Shown: positions 33,139-44,179, numbered from the stretch's first letter. The stretch: 64,000 nucleotides of DNA from Hexactinellida sp. DTS-2022 (GCA_028753945.1 JAPNXP010000009.1:2914001-2978000); one strand, 5' to 3'. Notes: generated by a model from the sequence alone, not told the origin. Made by a program: numbers and translations.

Positions 33139-35838
33139 TCAATAGAGCAATTCGTGGAAGCTCTCCAGAAACTCGGCTATGAAAGCTTCGATAGCGTAAG
33201 AGATGCTTTGAACAAAGGAGACAAACATAAGCCAAAATCTGTCTGGGGAAAATTATCAATTATTCTTTTTGGAAAAAACAAGGCTACTAAGCGCGATTCT
33301 CTCAGCTCCAAATGGAGATTGAATAGAGGAAACTTTCAGCATCTCGTTAAGCAAATGATCAGTTCGCGTAAGTCTATCATTACCAATGATGTATCCCAAT
33401 TGGCAGTAGAGCATATCAGTACTCAGTTAGTATCTGCTAGCTCATATCCTGACACTATAGAACTCAGTAAGAGGAGTTTGGATGAAATCGATTTCAGTTT
33501 TCCTAGTTTACAGCGAGACGTAACGAATAACAGTTTGTTAGGTTTATTGGCATCTGGTTGCGATGACTGCCAGCTTTACGGTCTCATGTCTAAGATAGCT
33601 TCTCCTCCTCCCCAAACAGGGAGGACTGATAGCCATTTTTGGTCATTCATTAACTGTAATAATAGTCTATGGTTAGATGCAATGAAATTTTTCAGCTTAG
33701 AGTGTCCGCTTGTTAGTGGTGAGTTCATGCTAGTGGATGACAAACTCCACGACCAGTCGAAAAAGTTTAGTTGCTGTCTAATGGAGTCAATGCAATGGAT
33801 ATTCGGGAATTCATATATAGCTATCACAGTCCAACAACTAGATTTATTCACTAGCTTTATTATATCGTGTCGAGAAAGATCAGATACTTTAAGCTCATTT
33901 CATGAATCTCTGTGTCTAAAATTGCATCATACCTCTTCTTCTTCAAATCAACAAGTCCCGGTATTGTCATCTACCGATGACCCGCAACCTGAAATTGTTA
34001 TTACCTCTAATATCCCTGAGTCCAAATTGCTAGTGCCATCAGAAGATGACGACAGTACTCTGGGTAATGAAATCATAGTTGAACAATCCATGTTTAGTGA
34101 GGAAATCTGTGGTGAATTTTTGCTAAGTGGAATGGAATGGAAAAGTATTACACTAATTCATGGAGACTCTGTAGTATTTTCTAAAGATTGGACCAATTTA
34201 TTTAGTTCAAAAATCGAGGGAAATTTTGTATGTGTTCTTTCTTTTCAATACAAAAAGGTTAATAAACTTAGTAGTAGAAAACAAAATAGCTGTTTTTTTA
34301 GAGCTAAAGCAGTGTGTAAGTTTAAAGATTGTTTTGAATTTACATTTGTAATAAAGAAAGAGCCGTTGGAGTGTAAAATTGATGAAAATATTATTGTGGA
34401 GTATGTAGCTTATGGAACCTTATCTGAACAGCATTTCGATAATACAACTGTGCACTCACGAAATTTATCACATTCGCATAGGTTAGAAGTAGCTAGAGGG
34501 GTAGCAGATACATCTGTAAATGCATATTTCTATGATCAATTTGATTCTGTAGAGAACACAAACTTAGCGCTTAATTATGGTAACCTAAATAAGGTTAGAA
34601 GTTCTGCAGTCCTGCGAAAAGCTAAATTTGATTTGTCTAGTTTACAGAGGTATTCTAATGATAACTGGACTGAGTTAATTAGCTTACAACAGTATTATAG
34701 AAATAGTGTTATTGGCCTTCATGTTAGAGGTTACATACAGTCACTAAGTCATAATCCTTTTATTGTACATATGTACACTGAAGATCAAATCAAAATATTG
34801 AAATTGTTTAAAGATACAAGAATTGTTCTTCACTTGGATGCCACAGGATCAATTGTTAGGAAAATAGAACCCTCACTAAAGAAAGTATTCTATTACGCTC
34901 TAACTGTAAGACATCCTACTTACTCCACTAGTCCAATTCCACTAGCAGAAATGATTAGTTCAGGACACACCAGTGCTGAAATAAGTTATTTTTTGCACAA
35001 ATGGTCCCTTGATGCAAAGAAAATACTGGGCGATCTAAACATTTCACAAGTTGAAATAGATTTCAGCTGGGTTTTGATTCACAGTTCTTGTAGTATTTTT
35101 CTCAAGTGTGATATAGATACTTATCTCCATAAGTGTTGGAATATGGTAGATGTAAATTCTGCAGTTAATGAGACGGACTTTAAAGTAATTCTTCACTTAT
35201 GTTCGGCTCATTTAATGCACAGCATAGGATTTCATATAAATAAAAAATTTAAACTACAAAAAGAAGTGAGAAAACTGTTTTTACATAGTATCGGATTTAT
35301 TGTACGCGCTGTTGAAATGACAAGTATCAATAATTTATTCCAATCTTTATGCATTGTATTCTTGAGTAGTTCTTTAAGTGCAATAGTAAAGACACATACT
35401 CATTTGCTAGAAACATTCATTAGTAATGATTCCGTAAACTCCTCAGAGACTAATGAATATTTGGTTGAAGAACATATGGACGATAATAATATTGCTATTG
35501 ATAACAAGGATAGTAAAACATACAGAGAAAAATCCCCTTTCGGCAAACATTTTGTAAATATTGCAAAAAATTGCAAATCTTGGATCAACAATAATCCAGG
35601 AAAAAATGCAGATCCAAATCCTTGTTATAATCCGGAGCTTATAGAATACTTGTTAACATTCTACCTACCTATATTACCTTTATGGAGTGGAATAATCTTA
35701 GGACCTATTAGTGTAGCGGATAAGAACAAGACTAGCATCTTTAGCAACGCTATTGTGGAGAATTGGATGCGTATTGTGAAGTTAAATATTTTGGAATCCA
35801 AAACTAATTTGAGGCCTGGAGATTTGATACAATTGTAG
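33133..35838 (+). CDS. MULE transposase, NOF-like, 901 aa
   Basis: The frame is intact from ATG 33133 to TAG 35836-35838. In MULEs this protein cuts the element out at its TIRs and reinserts it, giving 9-bp duplications, as seen here. The catalytic core is visible: IVLHLDATGSIVRK with Asp569, VEIDFSWVLIHSS with Asp643, a CxxH pair Cys690-His693 (CSAHLMHSIGFH), and IVENWMRIVK with Glu876. The HLDATGS signature and long N-terminal region are what I associate with the foldback/NOF branch of MULEs; that subfamily call is from memory. The N-terminal 70 residues are basic and may bind DNA. Nothing is missing in the core, so it may be functional or very recently so. The next 317 codons are in the same frame beyond the TAG. 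Confidence 0.85.
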   Translation: MTSIEQFVEALQKLGYESFDSVRDALNKGDKHKPKSVWGKLSIILFGKNKATKRDSLSSKWRLNRGNFQHLVKQMISSRKSIITNDVSQLAVEHISTQLVSASSYPDTIELSKRSLDEIDFSFPSLQRDVTNNSLLGLLASGCDDCQLYGLMSKIASPPPQTGRTDSHFWSFINCNNSLWLDAMKFFSLECPLVSGEFMLVDDKLHDQSKKFSCCLMESMQWIFGNSYIAITVQQLDLFTSFIISCRERSDTLSSFHESLCLKLHHTSSSSNQQVPVLSSTDDPQPEIVITSNIPESKLLVPSEDDDSTLGNEIIVEQSMFSEEICGEFLLSGMEWKSITLIHGDSVVFSKDWTNLFSSKIEGNFVCVLSFQYKKVNKLSSRKQNSCFFRAKAVCKFKDCFEFTFVIKKEPLECKIDENIIVEYVAYGTLSEQHFDNTTVHSRNLSHSHRLEVARGVADTSVNAYFYDQFDSVENTNLALNYGNLNKVRSSAVLRKAKFDLSSLQRYSNDNWTELISLQQYYRNSVIGLHVRGYIQSLSHNPFIVHMYTEDQIKILKLFKDTRIVLHLDATGSIVRKIEPSLKKVFYYALTVRHPTYSTSPIPLAEMISSGHTSAEISYFLHKWSLDAKKILGDLNISQVEIDFSWVLIHSSCSIFLKCDIDTYLHKCWNMVDVNSAVNETDFKVILHLCSAHLMHSIGFHINKKFKLQKEVRKLFLHSIGFIVRAVEMTSINNLFQSLCIVFLSSSLSAIVKTHTHLLETFISNDSVNSSETNEYLVEEHMDDNNIAIDNKDSKTYREKSPFGKHFVNIAKNCKSWINNNPGKNADPNPCYNPELIEYLLTFYLPILPLWSGIILGPISVADKNKTSIFSNAIVENWMRIVKLNILESKTNLRPGDLIQL

Positions 35839-36792
35839 TATCCTGGTATAGTAAGTAGGTTATCAGCGTTTCAATTTGCTTTTCACCCGCGAGCGAATAA
35901 GGTATTTAAAGGTCATAAAAGAGTAAGAAATAGTTTGGAAGAGGAAAGTGTTGAAGAATGGTCACGAAAAAAGAAAGTGTATTGCGGTTATTTACAACCT
36001 AAATCATATGAATTTCAAACATTTAAGAAGAAAAAAGTTGAGAAGAAAAATAAAATATGTAAAATTAAGCGTAAATTTGTCCCACGAAAATGCGAAAAGT
36101 TATCTAGTTTACGTACGCAAACTGCATCAAAGGTAATGCGAGTGGCCTCTATAATTACAGATGAGGAAATAGTTGAGACGGGGCTAATACGATATGTACT
36201 ACCAAGCTTTCGTCCGCCACATACAGACTGGCAGATTTCTACATGTAAAAAGTGGAAGTTTCACTTTCGCGAGGAGTTACCGTACTCCTATAATGATATT
36301 GTAGATAATGAAGAAAGTTTATTTAGTTATTCGCCAAACTTGACTCAATATATAATTGGCGATGGAAATTGCTATTTCTCGACAATTTCTTATCTCATCA
36401 CTGGTAGTCAAGATTTCCATGCAGAGTTTAGGGAGCTAATAATTGATAATATGCTAGGTGACCTAAGTATGAGTTGCAATAAATATTTACGCACAAAATA
36501 TGTTTATACGCAGGGTAATTATCGAAATGTACAAGACTGGGTCAACAAAACAGGAATGAGGAAGAGTGGGAAATGGGCTACTGATCTTGAACTCTTTGCA
36601 ACTGCTTTGTTATTTAATATAGATATCTGGGTATTCTTGGGTCCGTTGGGAACACGTTGGATTGGATTTTCAGGGAATGGATCAACTTTTGAAGAGTTAA
36701 TGAAGGCGCCAACCCCAAATGGGATATATATACGAAATATTGGGAATCATTATGAACCTATTATTTCTGTTAAATTCGAAAATAATAGTTAA
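35839..36792 (+). CDS. OTU-type cysteine protease domain of the Mutator-like element
   Basis: This is the same frame as the transposase, directly after its TAG, open for 317 codons to TAA 36790-36792. No ATG follows the stop until 36136, so the protein needs readthrough, a suppressed nonsense codon, or internal initiation. A lysine/arginine-rich stretch (about 35962-36110) precedes the OTU fold: IGDGNCYFSTISY holds the catalytic Asp and Cys (Cys codon 36370), KWATDLELFATAL follows, and the closing NHYEPI supplies the His (36748). OTU enzymes cleave ubiquitin conjugates; OTU and other ubiquitin-like proteases are known passengers of several MULE lineages. The role in transposition is unproven. 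Sequence just after the TAG (YPGIVSRLSAF) looks like a continuation of the transposase. Confidence 0.75.
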   Translation, partial: YPGIVSRLSAFQFAFHPRANKVFKGHKRVRNSLEEESVEEWSRKKKVYCGYLQPKSYEFQTFKKKKVEKKNKICKIKRKFVPRKCEKLSSLRTQTASKVMRVASIITDEEIVETGLIRYVLPSFRPPHTDWQISTCKKWKFHFREELPYSYNDIVDNEESLFSYSPNLTQYIIGDGNCYFSTISYLITGSQDFHAEFRELIIDNMLGDLSMSCNKYLRTKYVYTQGNYRNVQDWVNKTGMRKSGKWATDLELFATALLFNIDIWVFLGPLGTRWIGFSGNGSTFEELMKAPTPNGIYIRNIGNHYEPIISVKFENNS

Positions 36793-37526
36793 TTATTTTT
36801 TAAATTGAACAAGGCAGAGTTTTAGAAGAGTTGCAATAGTTTTACCACAATTTGTAGATGTACTTTCCTGTTATATTTAATGGCGCCCTTTTAATATCGT
36901 ATCAGTGAAAAGAATTAATGCATTTTATCATTAATGTGTTAAATCCTAAACCAATAAACTAGTTCTCTCTTTATTTCCATGTTCTACTAAGTAGTTCTCT
37001 TACTTTTTTAGAATAACTTTGGTTATCTCGATCTTTCTATATAAAGCATTACTAATATTTGTCACCATTTTAATAACATGCACTCGTTGGTAAGTCATAT
37101 TCTGAGATAATATGTTGCTTTACATTTATATGAGATTCACCCTCTTTAAAGGCAAATAGTACGTATATTTGGAGAGAAGGAACATGGCCACAAGTAAGAT
37201 CATTCAGATAGAAGTTACGCAGATTATGGAAATGGAAAAACCTGGAGATGCTTAAAATACCTAACATTGTTGTAGTAACCATAATATTGTTTATATGTCT
37301 GATTCTATTCTCTTAATGAATATTGCATTCCAAATATATTTGTATATATGAAGTTGTTTGTATTATGTAAGCTTGTTTACAGAAAGTAATCACTAAGCCT
37401 GATATAATTAGGAATGCGGTCATTAATTATTCTTCAGAGGTACCTAAAACTTTAATTCCTGTGAACACTGACGCAAATCAAATACATTCTTATCAATAGT
37501 ATTATTAAATGACAACATATCAACAT
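36793..37526. other. 3' non-coding part of the Mutator-like element
   Basis: AT-rich; aataaac near 36953 and several attaaat words could serve as polyadenylation context (aataaa occurs only in variants). The minus-strand 70-codon frame at 37070-37282 has no recognisable features. Confidence 0.35.
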
Positions 37527-37886
37527 TATGGATATTGGAAATCATCATTGTAAGCCGATTTTAGTGAAATTTTATGTTAATAATATTTTTTCAAAAATGA
37601 ATATTTTGTTTTGAAATTTGCATTACAGGTTGTCATAGGTGAGATAGACATGTGATTAAAAGGAAAATTTGATTTGATGAATAATTTTTGAGTTATTATG
37701 GAAAACCCGAGGTCTAAATTTGAGCGAAAATTGCTGAGTCATCTTAAGGAATTTTGACATTTTGGGATTATATATGGGTTGTCACAACTTTCATCTTTCC
37801 GCTGATGTAAAAAAAATTCACGTACAGCGTAAACTTTTTGAGTTATTAGCATAAACGTGAGGTCTGCGAATCCGCCGATAAGATCG
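37527..37886 (-). repeat. Right TIR, proximal copy
   Basis: Matches the left TIR including its inner edge (gtaagccgattttag). It lacks the outermost bases: it ends gcgaatccgccgataagatc instead of gccgatgaatccgccgctaag. Confidence 0.85.
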
Positions 37887-37899
37887 TGAAATTAATTTA

Positions 37900-38240
37900 A
37901 TGAAATTTATGTTCAAAATCTTTTTTCAAAAATGAATATTTTGTTTTGAAATTTGCATGACAGGTTGTCATAGGTGAGATAGACATGTGATTAAAAGGAA
38001 AATTTGATTTGATGGATAATTTTTGAGTTATTATGGAAAAACCGAGGTCTAAATTTGAGCGAAAATTGCTGAGTCATCTTAAGGAATTTTGACATTTTGG
38101 GATTATATATGGGTTGTCACAACTTTCATTTTCCCGCTGATGTGAAAATTTTTCACGTACAGCGTAAACTTTTTGAGTTATTAGCATAAACGTGAGGTCT
38201 GCGAATCCGCCGATGAATCCGCCGCTAAGATAACACTCGT
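37900..38240 (-). repeat. Right TIR, distal copy (true end)
   Basis: Repeats the proximal copy from tgaaatttatgttc onward and carries the complete outer end gataacactcgt next to the 9-bp duplication. It matches the left TIR at least as well as the proximal copy does. Confidence 0.9.
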
Positions 38241-38307
38241 AATGCATTAATTAACACATTTTTATAATTTATGTGGCACTAATCCATGCACGTACTTGTG
38301 GTATATA

Positions 38308-38750
38308 CAGTCAAACCTCCAAGATCCGGACACCTCCTTCAACCGGGCAACATTTTTGTATAAGTTCAAAATTAAGTCGCCTTTTTTTGGTTATTAGCCC
38401 CAAATTTAGTTTATCTCTGCAGATTTGAATGTCAAACATGTTACTAAAAGTAAACCACCCTAATATTAATAGTAATATTGGTTTGGATTTGGCCATATGT
38501 AAATTTAGCTACTTTATATACAATTCATTTTCCAAAATTTATGAACTCCTTGTGTAAAGTTATACCAAGTTTCGATGATCGTAGGATTCGCATCAGGCTA
38601 GAGTCCCCCTCGACAATAGTTTTGGAGACATAAGACCATAAACACTAGTTGAATATGCAATAAATTTTATGGTTATTTCCGAGATCCGGGCAAATTCTAA
38701 GATCCGGGCACCCTCCGGACGAGGCTGCCCGGATAGTGGAGGCTCGACTG
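38308..38750. mobile_element. pogo/Tigger-like MITE, 443 bp
   Basis: Ends cagtcaaacctccaagatcc and ggatagtggaggctcgactg, bordered by TA at 38306-38307 and 38751-38752. The gatccgg motif in both ends is typical of Tigger-type TIRs. Confidence 0.9.
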
Positions 38751-38832
38751 TAGTGTCAATTGTACTTGCATAAATCATTGGATTATTTCATTCAGTTATG
38801 GATTCTATAGACGGGGTTTTTTAATATAATCC

Positions 38833-39092
38833 ACGGTGCTAATTCAGACGTTGTTGGTCTTGCCAGTGTATTAAATGTAATGGAAAGATAAAAATTAGCA
38901 AAAAACCCAAACAAATTGCAAAGACCATGCCATGTACACAAAGATGAATGGAAGGAATTTGAAGAGAAGGCCAAAAGTGTAGCATTCAAAAATAATCAAC
39001 ACCGTCTATTTCCACTAGGCAGACAACACGCCCTTACATCGGGGTATTACCACGAAACCATGAAGAAAATACGAAATTGCGAAAACTATTAG
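38833..39092 (+). pseudogene. Coding remnant of unknown family
   Basis: One plus-strand frame is open except for a single TAA near 38899: it reads HGANSDVVGLASVLNVMER, stop, KLAKNPNKLQRPCHVHKDEW and continues to GRQHALTSGYYHETMKKIRN. Codon use and composition look protein-like. Downstream, 39583-39730 keeps another coding-like stretch (AIIVEWAEERLEFNNEF) with stops. I cannot name the family; a decayed transposon gene or an exon of a pseudogene are both possible. Confidence 0.4.
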
Positions 39093-40640
39093 CTCATTCA
39101 ATTTGATGTCAATATTATTCAGTCACCAGTTGTCGTGAAAAAAGAAAGGTCAGAAGGTAAATAAATTGAGGTTCGATTGCTAAATATGACTGATTTAGAA
39201 AAAAAATTATTCTAGAGATCTGTACATTATTTAAGACTTTCGATATCATTACTCAGGTAATTTCAAAAACTTTTATGTTTAGAAATGAAATATTATGTTA
39301 AAAATTATTATTATACATTTCATACAGGTTTTACAGCGGGATGAGCAATGCAGTTTTGAATTCTTACCATGGTACCAGAATACTATCAGAAAATTAATAG
39401 TTATTTTAGAATTGAGAAAATCAGATCGAAAACAAGATCCGTTGTTCAAGATCTGCTAGAATCACTCAGTATACGTTTAAAAGAAATGGAACCAGTTGTA
39501 CTCATATCTGCATATCTTTTTCCCTCTAACAATTTCGGAAGGAAATTGATTACACATATATCATACAAAGTGAAACTGCTATAATAGTAGAATGGGCTGA
39601 AGAAAGGCTTGAATTTAACAATGAATTCTAAATTACTCAGTCACAATTCAGTCAGCTAATGGAATGTGAAAACTTGGTTGATTATTCACAGGAAATCGAC
39701 AATGACGAGGATAATTGTATTGGACATTCATTGGATTAAATGATGGAATCGAGGCCACGTAAGAAAGTAAAGATCGTGAAACAAATCAACGATGAAAAAT
39801 CCTGAAAGAAAGAGATGGTAGAATTTGAAATTTTAATTACATAGAATGATATCAAGCCTAATAACCTGCAATCGCCGTTCCAAGAGAAAGGATCATTCTC
39901 AAATTGGTGGTATACCAATGGCAATATTTTTCCTGAAACTCAATAGAATTGAATTTTCAATGTGTGGGAAACAAGCTAGCAACGGAGGAGTTGATTTTTT
40001 TCTTATTCAAAAATACTGGTGGAAGGCCGAAGGAATAGGATTTCCATTCTAAGTTTGCGATCAGGCTACTAATGCTAATGAATTCGTTAATAAATAACTT
40101 ATATTAACTAGAGTTAGTGATAGTTATACAAATATACATGATTATGACTATATTCATATACTATAAATGTACTAGTTGCAGATAATTGCTACATTGCGCT
40201 AGCCCGCCTAGCTGTTAGTCACAGGATCATATGATAACCTAATATGAAAGTGCATCGCAGCGTGATTTGAATAGAACCAGCTCTTGCAAACACTGGTTTG
40301 CATAGGTGTTAAACTCACCAACTTTGAAATTAGTTAATTAACTACATAATTTCTGATCATTAAGAGGGAATTGGAAGTACAAATTTTGATTTCAGATTTG
40401 AATAAAGCATGGTCGAATTACTCTAGGTGCATAATTTCTAATAATTACTTTTATTTTCCACTGAGACAAAGCCACATACCAATTTGTGCCACAAGTGGAT
40501 CGTGCAATGTATTTTACAGCCATTTGTAATTACGCTCTTAATCTTAGTCTGATCCAATTTTAATACGCCTAATCACAAATTAATGTCACGGTGTAGGATT
40601 TAAATGTGAAAGGTCAAAAAAACGATGCCTATGGTAATGG
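39093..40640. other. Decayed sequence with scattered short open frames
   Basis: Plus-strand frames at 39369-39584 and 39846-40052 show no motif. The stretch 39583-39830 is acidic in one frame but broken by stops. It may be the rest of the gene remnant at 38833-39092. Confidence 0.25.
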
Positions 40641-40657
40641 GCACAAAGTTTTACAAG

Positions 40658-40745
40658 TATGATTTGAGACCTAGTATAACATTAGGAAGAGTAACTTACA
40701 AAATTTGAGACCTAGTATAACACTTGGAAGAGTAACTTACAAATG
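40658..40745 (+). repeat. Two-copy tandem repeat, unit about 42 bp
   Basis: tttgagacctagtataac and gaagagtaacttacaaa occur twice in succession (40663 and 40705 starts). Confidence 0.85.
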
Positions 40746-41061
40746 TTATAATAGGTAAACAAGTATTTTGATTTATCTTATATATTAAATTACGAAGAAG
40801 TTTGTTTGTTTATCTGTTCGGAATTGTTTGAGGAACTGGTGGAAGCCACAGACTTGAAAACTGTATCTAGAAACATGTTCAAATATCTAAGAAAAATATT
40901 GACATCTTCCCTCCAAAAGGTGACAAAACTCTAAGTCAATAAAATCGAGGGTTGTCCAGTTGGAATAGCAGCTAGCATTCAATTAGTAAAAAAGGATTTT
41001 GGTCTATTAATTATTAAGTGTGGACTATAGAATGCCCAACTGAGATTGTAATGTAATTGGG

Positions 41062-41491
41062 CAGAGTTGTGGATTTGATTTGATTTGGATGGATTAGATA
41101 CATTTTAAAAGGAAAATGATTTTATTTTATTTGGATTTGATTGACTATTATTTTATTTTATTTGGATTTGATTTAATGTTTTAGTCAAATCCTTTTTAAA
41201 ATTAAATTTACGTACTATACAATGAGTAATACATATGATATTGATGATATTACACTAACAGTAGACTCGTGAATCCGAATTTTGGCTAATTCGAACAGAT
41301 ACTGTTGGCTGGCGTTCATATTAACGTGAATAAATATCTGTATAATACAGTAGTATATATTATATTATATTATAACTAACTAAGTTCACATCTCAATTAA
41401 TTATCACAGTAGTATTTGGATTTGATTTAGATGGATTTGATTTGGATTTGATTTGGATTTGAATGAAATATCAATCAAATCCACAACTCTG
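41062..41491. mobile_element. AT-rich MITE, cagagttgtggattt type
   Basis: Ends cagagttgtggatttgattt and caatcaaatccacaactctg. Flanks share aattggg but not at the exact position expected. The centre contains acagtagactcgtgaatcc (41269), a lone pogo-like end. Confidence 0.6.
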
Positions 41492-42299
41492 TTAAATTGG
41501 GTGTGAGTAAATTTATTCATCCAATCATGTTTTTTCTATACTGTCTGCCTAGCCATACATTTCCAACATTCCATTGGCTATTTGATACCCAATTGTTATC
41601 AATCAATACAATAACTGTTTCCCACCTGGGTACAAGGAGTTGTACTGTTCATTAATGATGGTTAATTTACAATATTTTAAGTGGGTTTAGATACACACGG
41701 ACAAGTTCTATTATCTATAAAATTGTCTGTTAAAGTGCATCAAAATTCCGGCGCTTACTTGGTTAATATTTTCTAAATAATTATATTTGTCCTTAAATAA
41801 ACCTAAAGCTGGGGTCTACGGATATAATATACTGCTTAGGGGGCCACAGCTGAAAAGGTTGGGATTCCCTGCTCTGCTACCTCTATGCTGTATAATAGAA
41901 TCTGCAAAATGTCACTCTATGCAACGCTCATTTGTACATTGCCAAGCGGCCAGTTAAAATAATGCCTAATGATTTCCCATAATATAATCAACCTATGATG
42001 AGAGTTTGAATATATGAGACCATCTTCTCCCCCTTTCCAAGGGGAGAACGATTAAGAATGTGACATACCGTACTTTTCATAACAAAATGGCAAAAACGTG
42101 ACGTATGGAGAGGGGATGTATAATTTCCGCCAATTTTTCAAAACATTTCACAGTATTTAATTAAATACAATCGGCATAACAATTAAAAAGATAATTGCTT
42201 TAAATACACGCGAGGGCCGCAGGCTCGAGATTAAGTTGAAGGACGCGCTAGCGCGGACGGGCAGCTTGTAAATATATAATACAAATATTTATAATTGTG

Positions 42300-42545
42300 G
42301 TTAATAAAAATAGGAAAACAATATTCAAAATTAACAAACCAATGGTGGCTTACCAAACTTCTGATGCCGTAAAACAACAGTAATATTAATAACAAATAAT
42401 ACAACAAAAAATATATTCTACACATGGTCAAATAATCCACAAATGCTGGATTATTAATCCTCCAAAGGCAAAATTTGGTGGCTTAAGTGGCTTAAGAAAG
42501 ATTTTTGGTGGCTAACGCCAACAAACCACCTAATTTGTCGAGCAC
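42300..42545. repeat. Dispersed repeat family C, copy 2
   Basis: Contains ttaacaaaccaatggtggct, gtaaaacaac and caacaaaccacctaatttgt, matching 25590-25880. Confidence 0.5.
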
Positions 42546-42663
42546 TGCTAATTAGTGATAGTCCATATGTAATTATCTTCCTTACATGTGACTTCCTATT
42601 CGACAATAATACATTTCTTATGTCTAACTCTAACTGAAGTCGAGAATTTGAGATTATTACCAT

Positions 42664-42921
42664 TCATTGTGTCCGTTTACCAATTTGAAGGTGATCAATA
42701 AGAAAAACAGACTTTGGTAAAGGAATAGGTGGCAAGGATTTGGAGAAGGCGCCTGCATCAATAATTTCTTTACAAACTACTGGAACCTTCTTATCACAAA
42801 CTCCATTTGATATTAGTTGCAATGCGAAACTAGCTATATTACTCCTGTCAGATTCTTCTTTGGTGGCTATACTATAATCAGGTTTAGTAGTGAAGAAAAA
42901 CGAGTAATTAAAGCTTTCAGT
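42664..42921 (-). CDS. Exon-like open frame, function unknown
   Basis: On the minus strand 85 codons are open after a TAG. There is no ATG at the start, but a tctgaacttag acceptor-like site sits at the 5' edge and a gtaaac donor-like site at 42675-42680. The product has ordinary amino-acid composition (ATKEESDRSNIASFALQL, KKVPVVCKEIIDAGAFSKSL). It is the one place that looks like an internal exon rather than a transposon relic. I found no partner exon and recognise no domain. Confidence 0.35.
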   Translation of the reverse strand, partial: TESFNYSFFFTTKPDYSIATKEESDRSNIASFALQLISNGVCDKKVPVVCKEIIDAGAFSKSLPPIPLPKSVFLIDHLQIGKRTQ

Positions 42922-43513
42922 CTAAGTTCAGAAAGGTTTTTTTGTTTTCATGAGGCAGATTGATATTTAGGATGGTATTATCTAGAAATAGAAATATCTT
43001 GGGAGGACTATTTGTTTGCAAAGGGTAAAAAGCATCTGCTCCCACGTCGACAAATCACCTTTTATCGAAAAAAGTCTTGCATAGATGTCAGAGCTCGAAA
43101 TTTTTCAAATTGACCAATATCGACATACTATGCATCTATAAACGTCTGTGATGCTGAACGAAGTGTATATATATCCAGAAGGGTAAGCGATCTGTTGTTC
43201 ATTTGGACAAAATAATTTATTATATTCATAAAAAAAGGGGAAAAACTTATTGGGTGAATAAAAAACAATTTAAAGTCCCTCAGATAAAGTAATAATTTGG
43301 TCAAGTGTGCGCCATCGTGCGGGCTGTAAATTTAATGGAAAACAATTACAATATCACTAACTTTATTTCTAAATGAAGAATAGCCTTTACACAAGCCAAC
43401 CCAAAATATATTTTGTTTCAATCCTGATTTCTATGGAAATGTCATGAAAATAAGGAAAATTGGTCTCAACCCTACCATTTTAAAAGTGTAAATTAAATTA
43501 ATCATAGGCTATA

Positions 43514-43671
43514 CATTGGCGTAGGGAGGGGGGGTCAGGGGGGGCGGCACTTGCCCCCCCCCTAGCTCAGCCATTTTCACCCCCAGACCCCCTTTAAGTC
43601 GCTCGCTACGCTCGTTGGTTGTACATTTGCCCCCCCCCCCCCCAATAGATTTTGGCCTGGCTACGCCCTTG
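43514..43671. mobile_element. hAT-type MITE, 158 bp
   Basis: Ends cattggcgtaggg and ggctacgcccttg, flanked by aggctata and tggttata (six of eight identical). Long C and G runs inside. A truncated relative lies at 829-876. Confidence 0.75.
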
Positions 43672-44179
43672 TGGTTATACACTATGTTTTGAGTTAGTTT
43701 CAAAGGTGATAAACCATCATAATACCAGACACAAATATTTTGACTTACATTGATAAAGCCACAAATAAATATTTTGTTTCTGTTTTATTTTCATTTCAGA
43801 CAATGACATAATGATTCAGCATAACTTTTGCATATTTTCACTCCAAAATTTATTAACCGAGTTTTAGATAATGGAGATAAAGAATATATAGGTTCTTGGA
43901 TTATCAGAGGTAGTTAAATTTTGATCCAACTTCCTGATTCTGGCCCACTGTGATATATGCATGCATGCAGTGTCTGGTGATCAGTAGAGAGTGCAGATTG
44001 CGAGGCAATGAAGGAATTTACTTAGTCATGTATGTAACAAAACAAATATATTCGCATCCATTGACAATGAATGGAGTAAAGCAGTATTGTGGATGAACTT
44101 CAAGGGAAAGTGCTTTCGACACATTTAATGATATATGCTATAAAATATAACCTGAAAGTCATGATAAAGCGGGTCACCT

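Larger units (their letters stand above)
31943..38240 (+). mobile_element. Mutator-like (NOF/OTU-type) transposon, 6.3 kb
   Basis: Long TIRs begin acgagtgttatcttagcggc at left and end gccgctaagataacactcgt at right. The perfect 9-bp duplication aatgcatta (31934-31942 and 38241-38249) is the length diagnostic of the Mutator superfamily. One long plus-strand reading frame (33133-36792) encodes a MULE transposase followed, past a single TAG, by an OTU-type cysteine-protease domain. The right terminus is present twice in tandem. A small pogo-like insertion and a 99-bp duplication lie just upstream of the start codon. This is the best preserved element in the window. Confidence 0.9.

Noticed and set aside
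32801-33259. Minus-strand 152-codon frame
   Set aside because: Covers the 99-bp duplication and the start of the transposase gene; it consists of repeated Tyr/Ile/Arg strings from AT repeats.
35935-36792. OTU protein starting at 35935
   Set aside because: The codon at 35935 is TTG, not ATG. The frame continues back to the TAG at 35836; the first ATG is at 36136.
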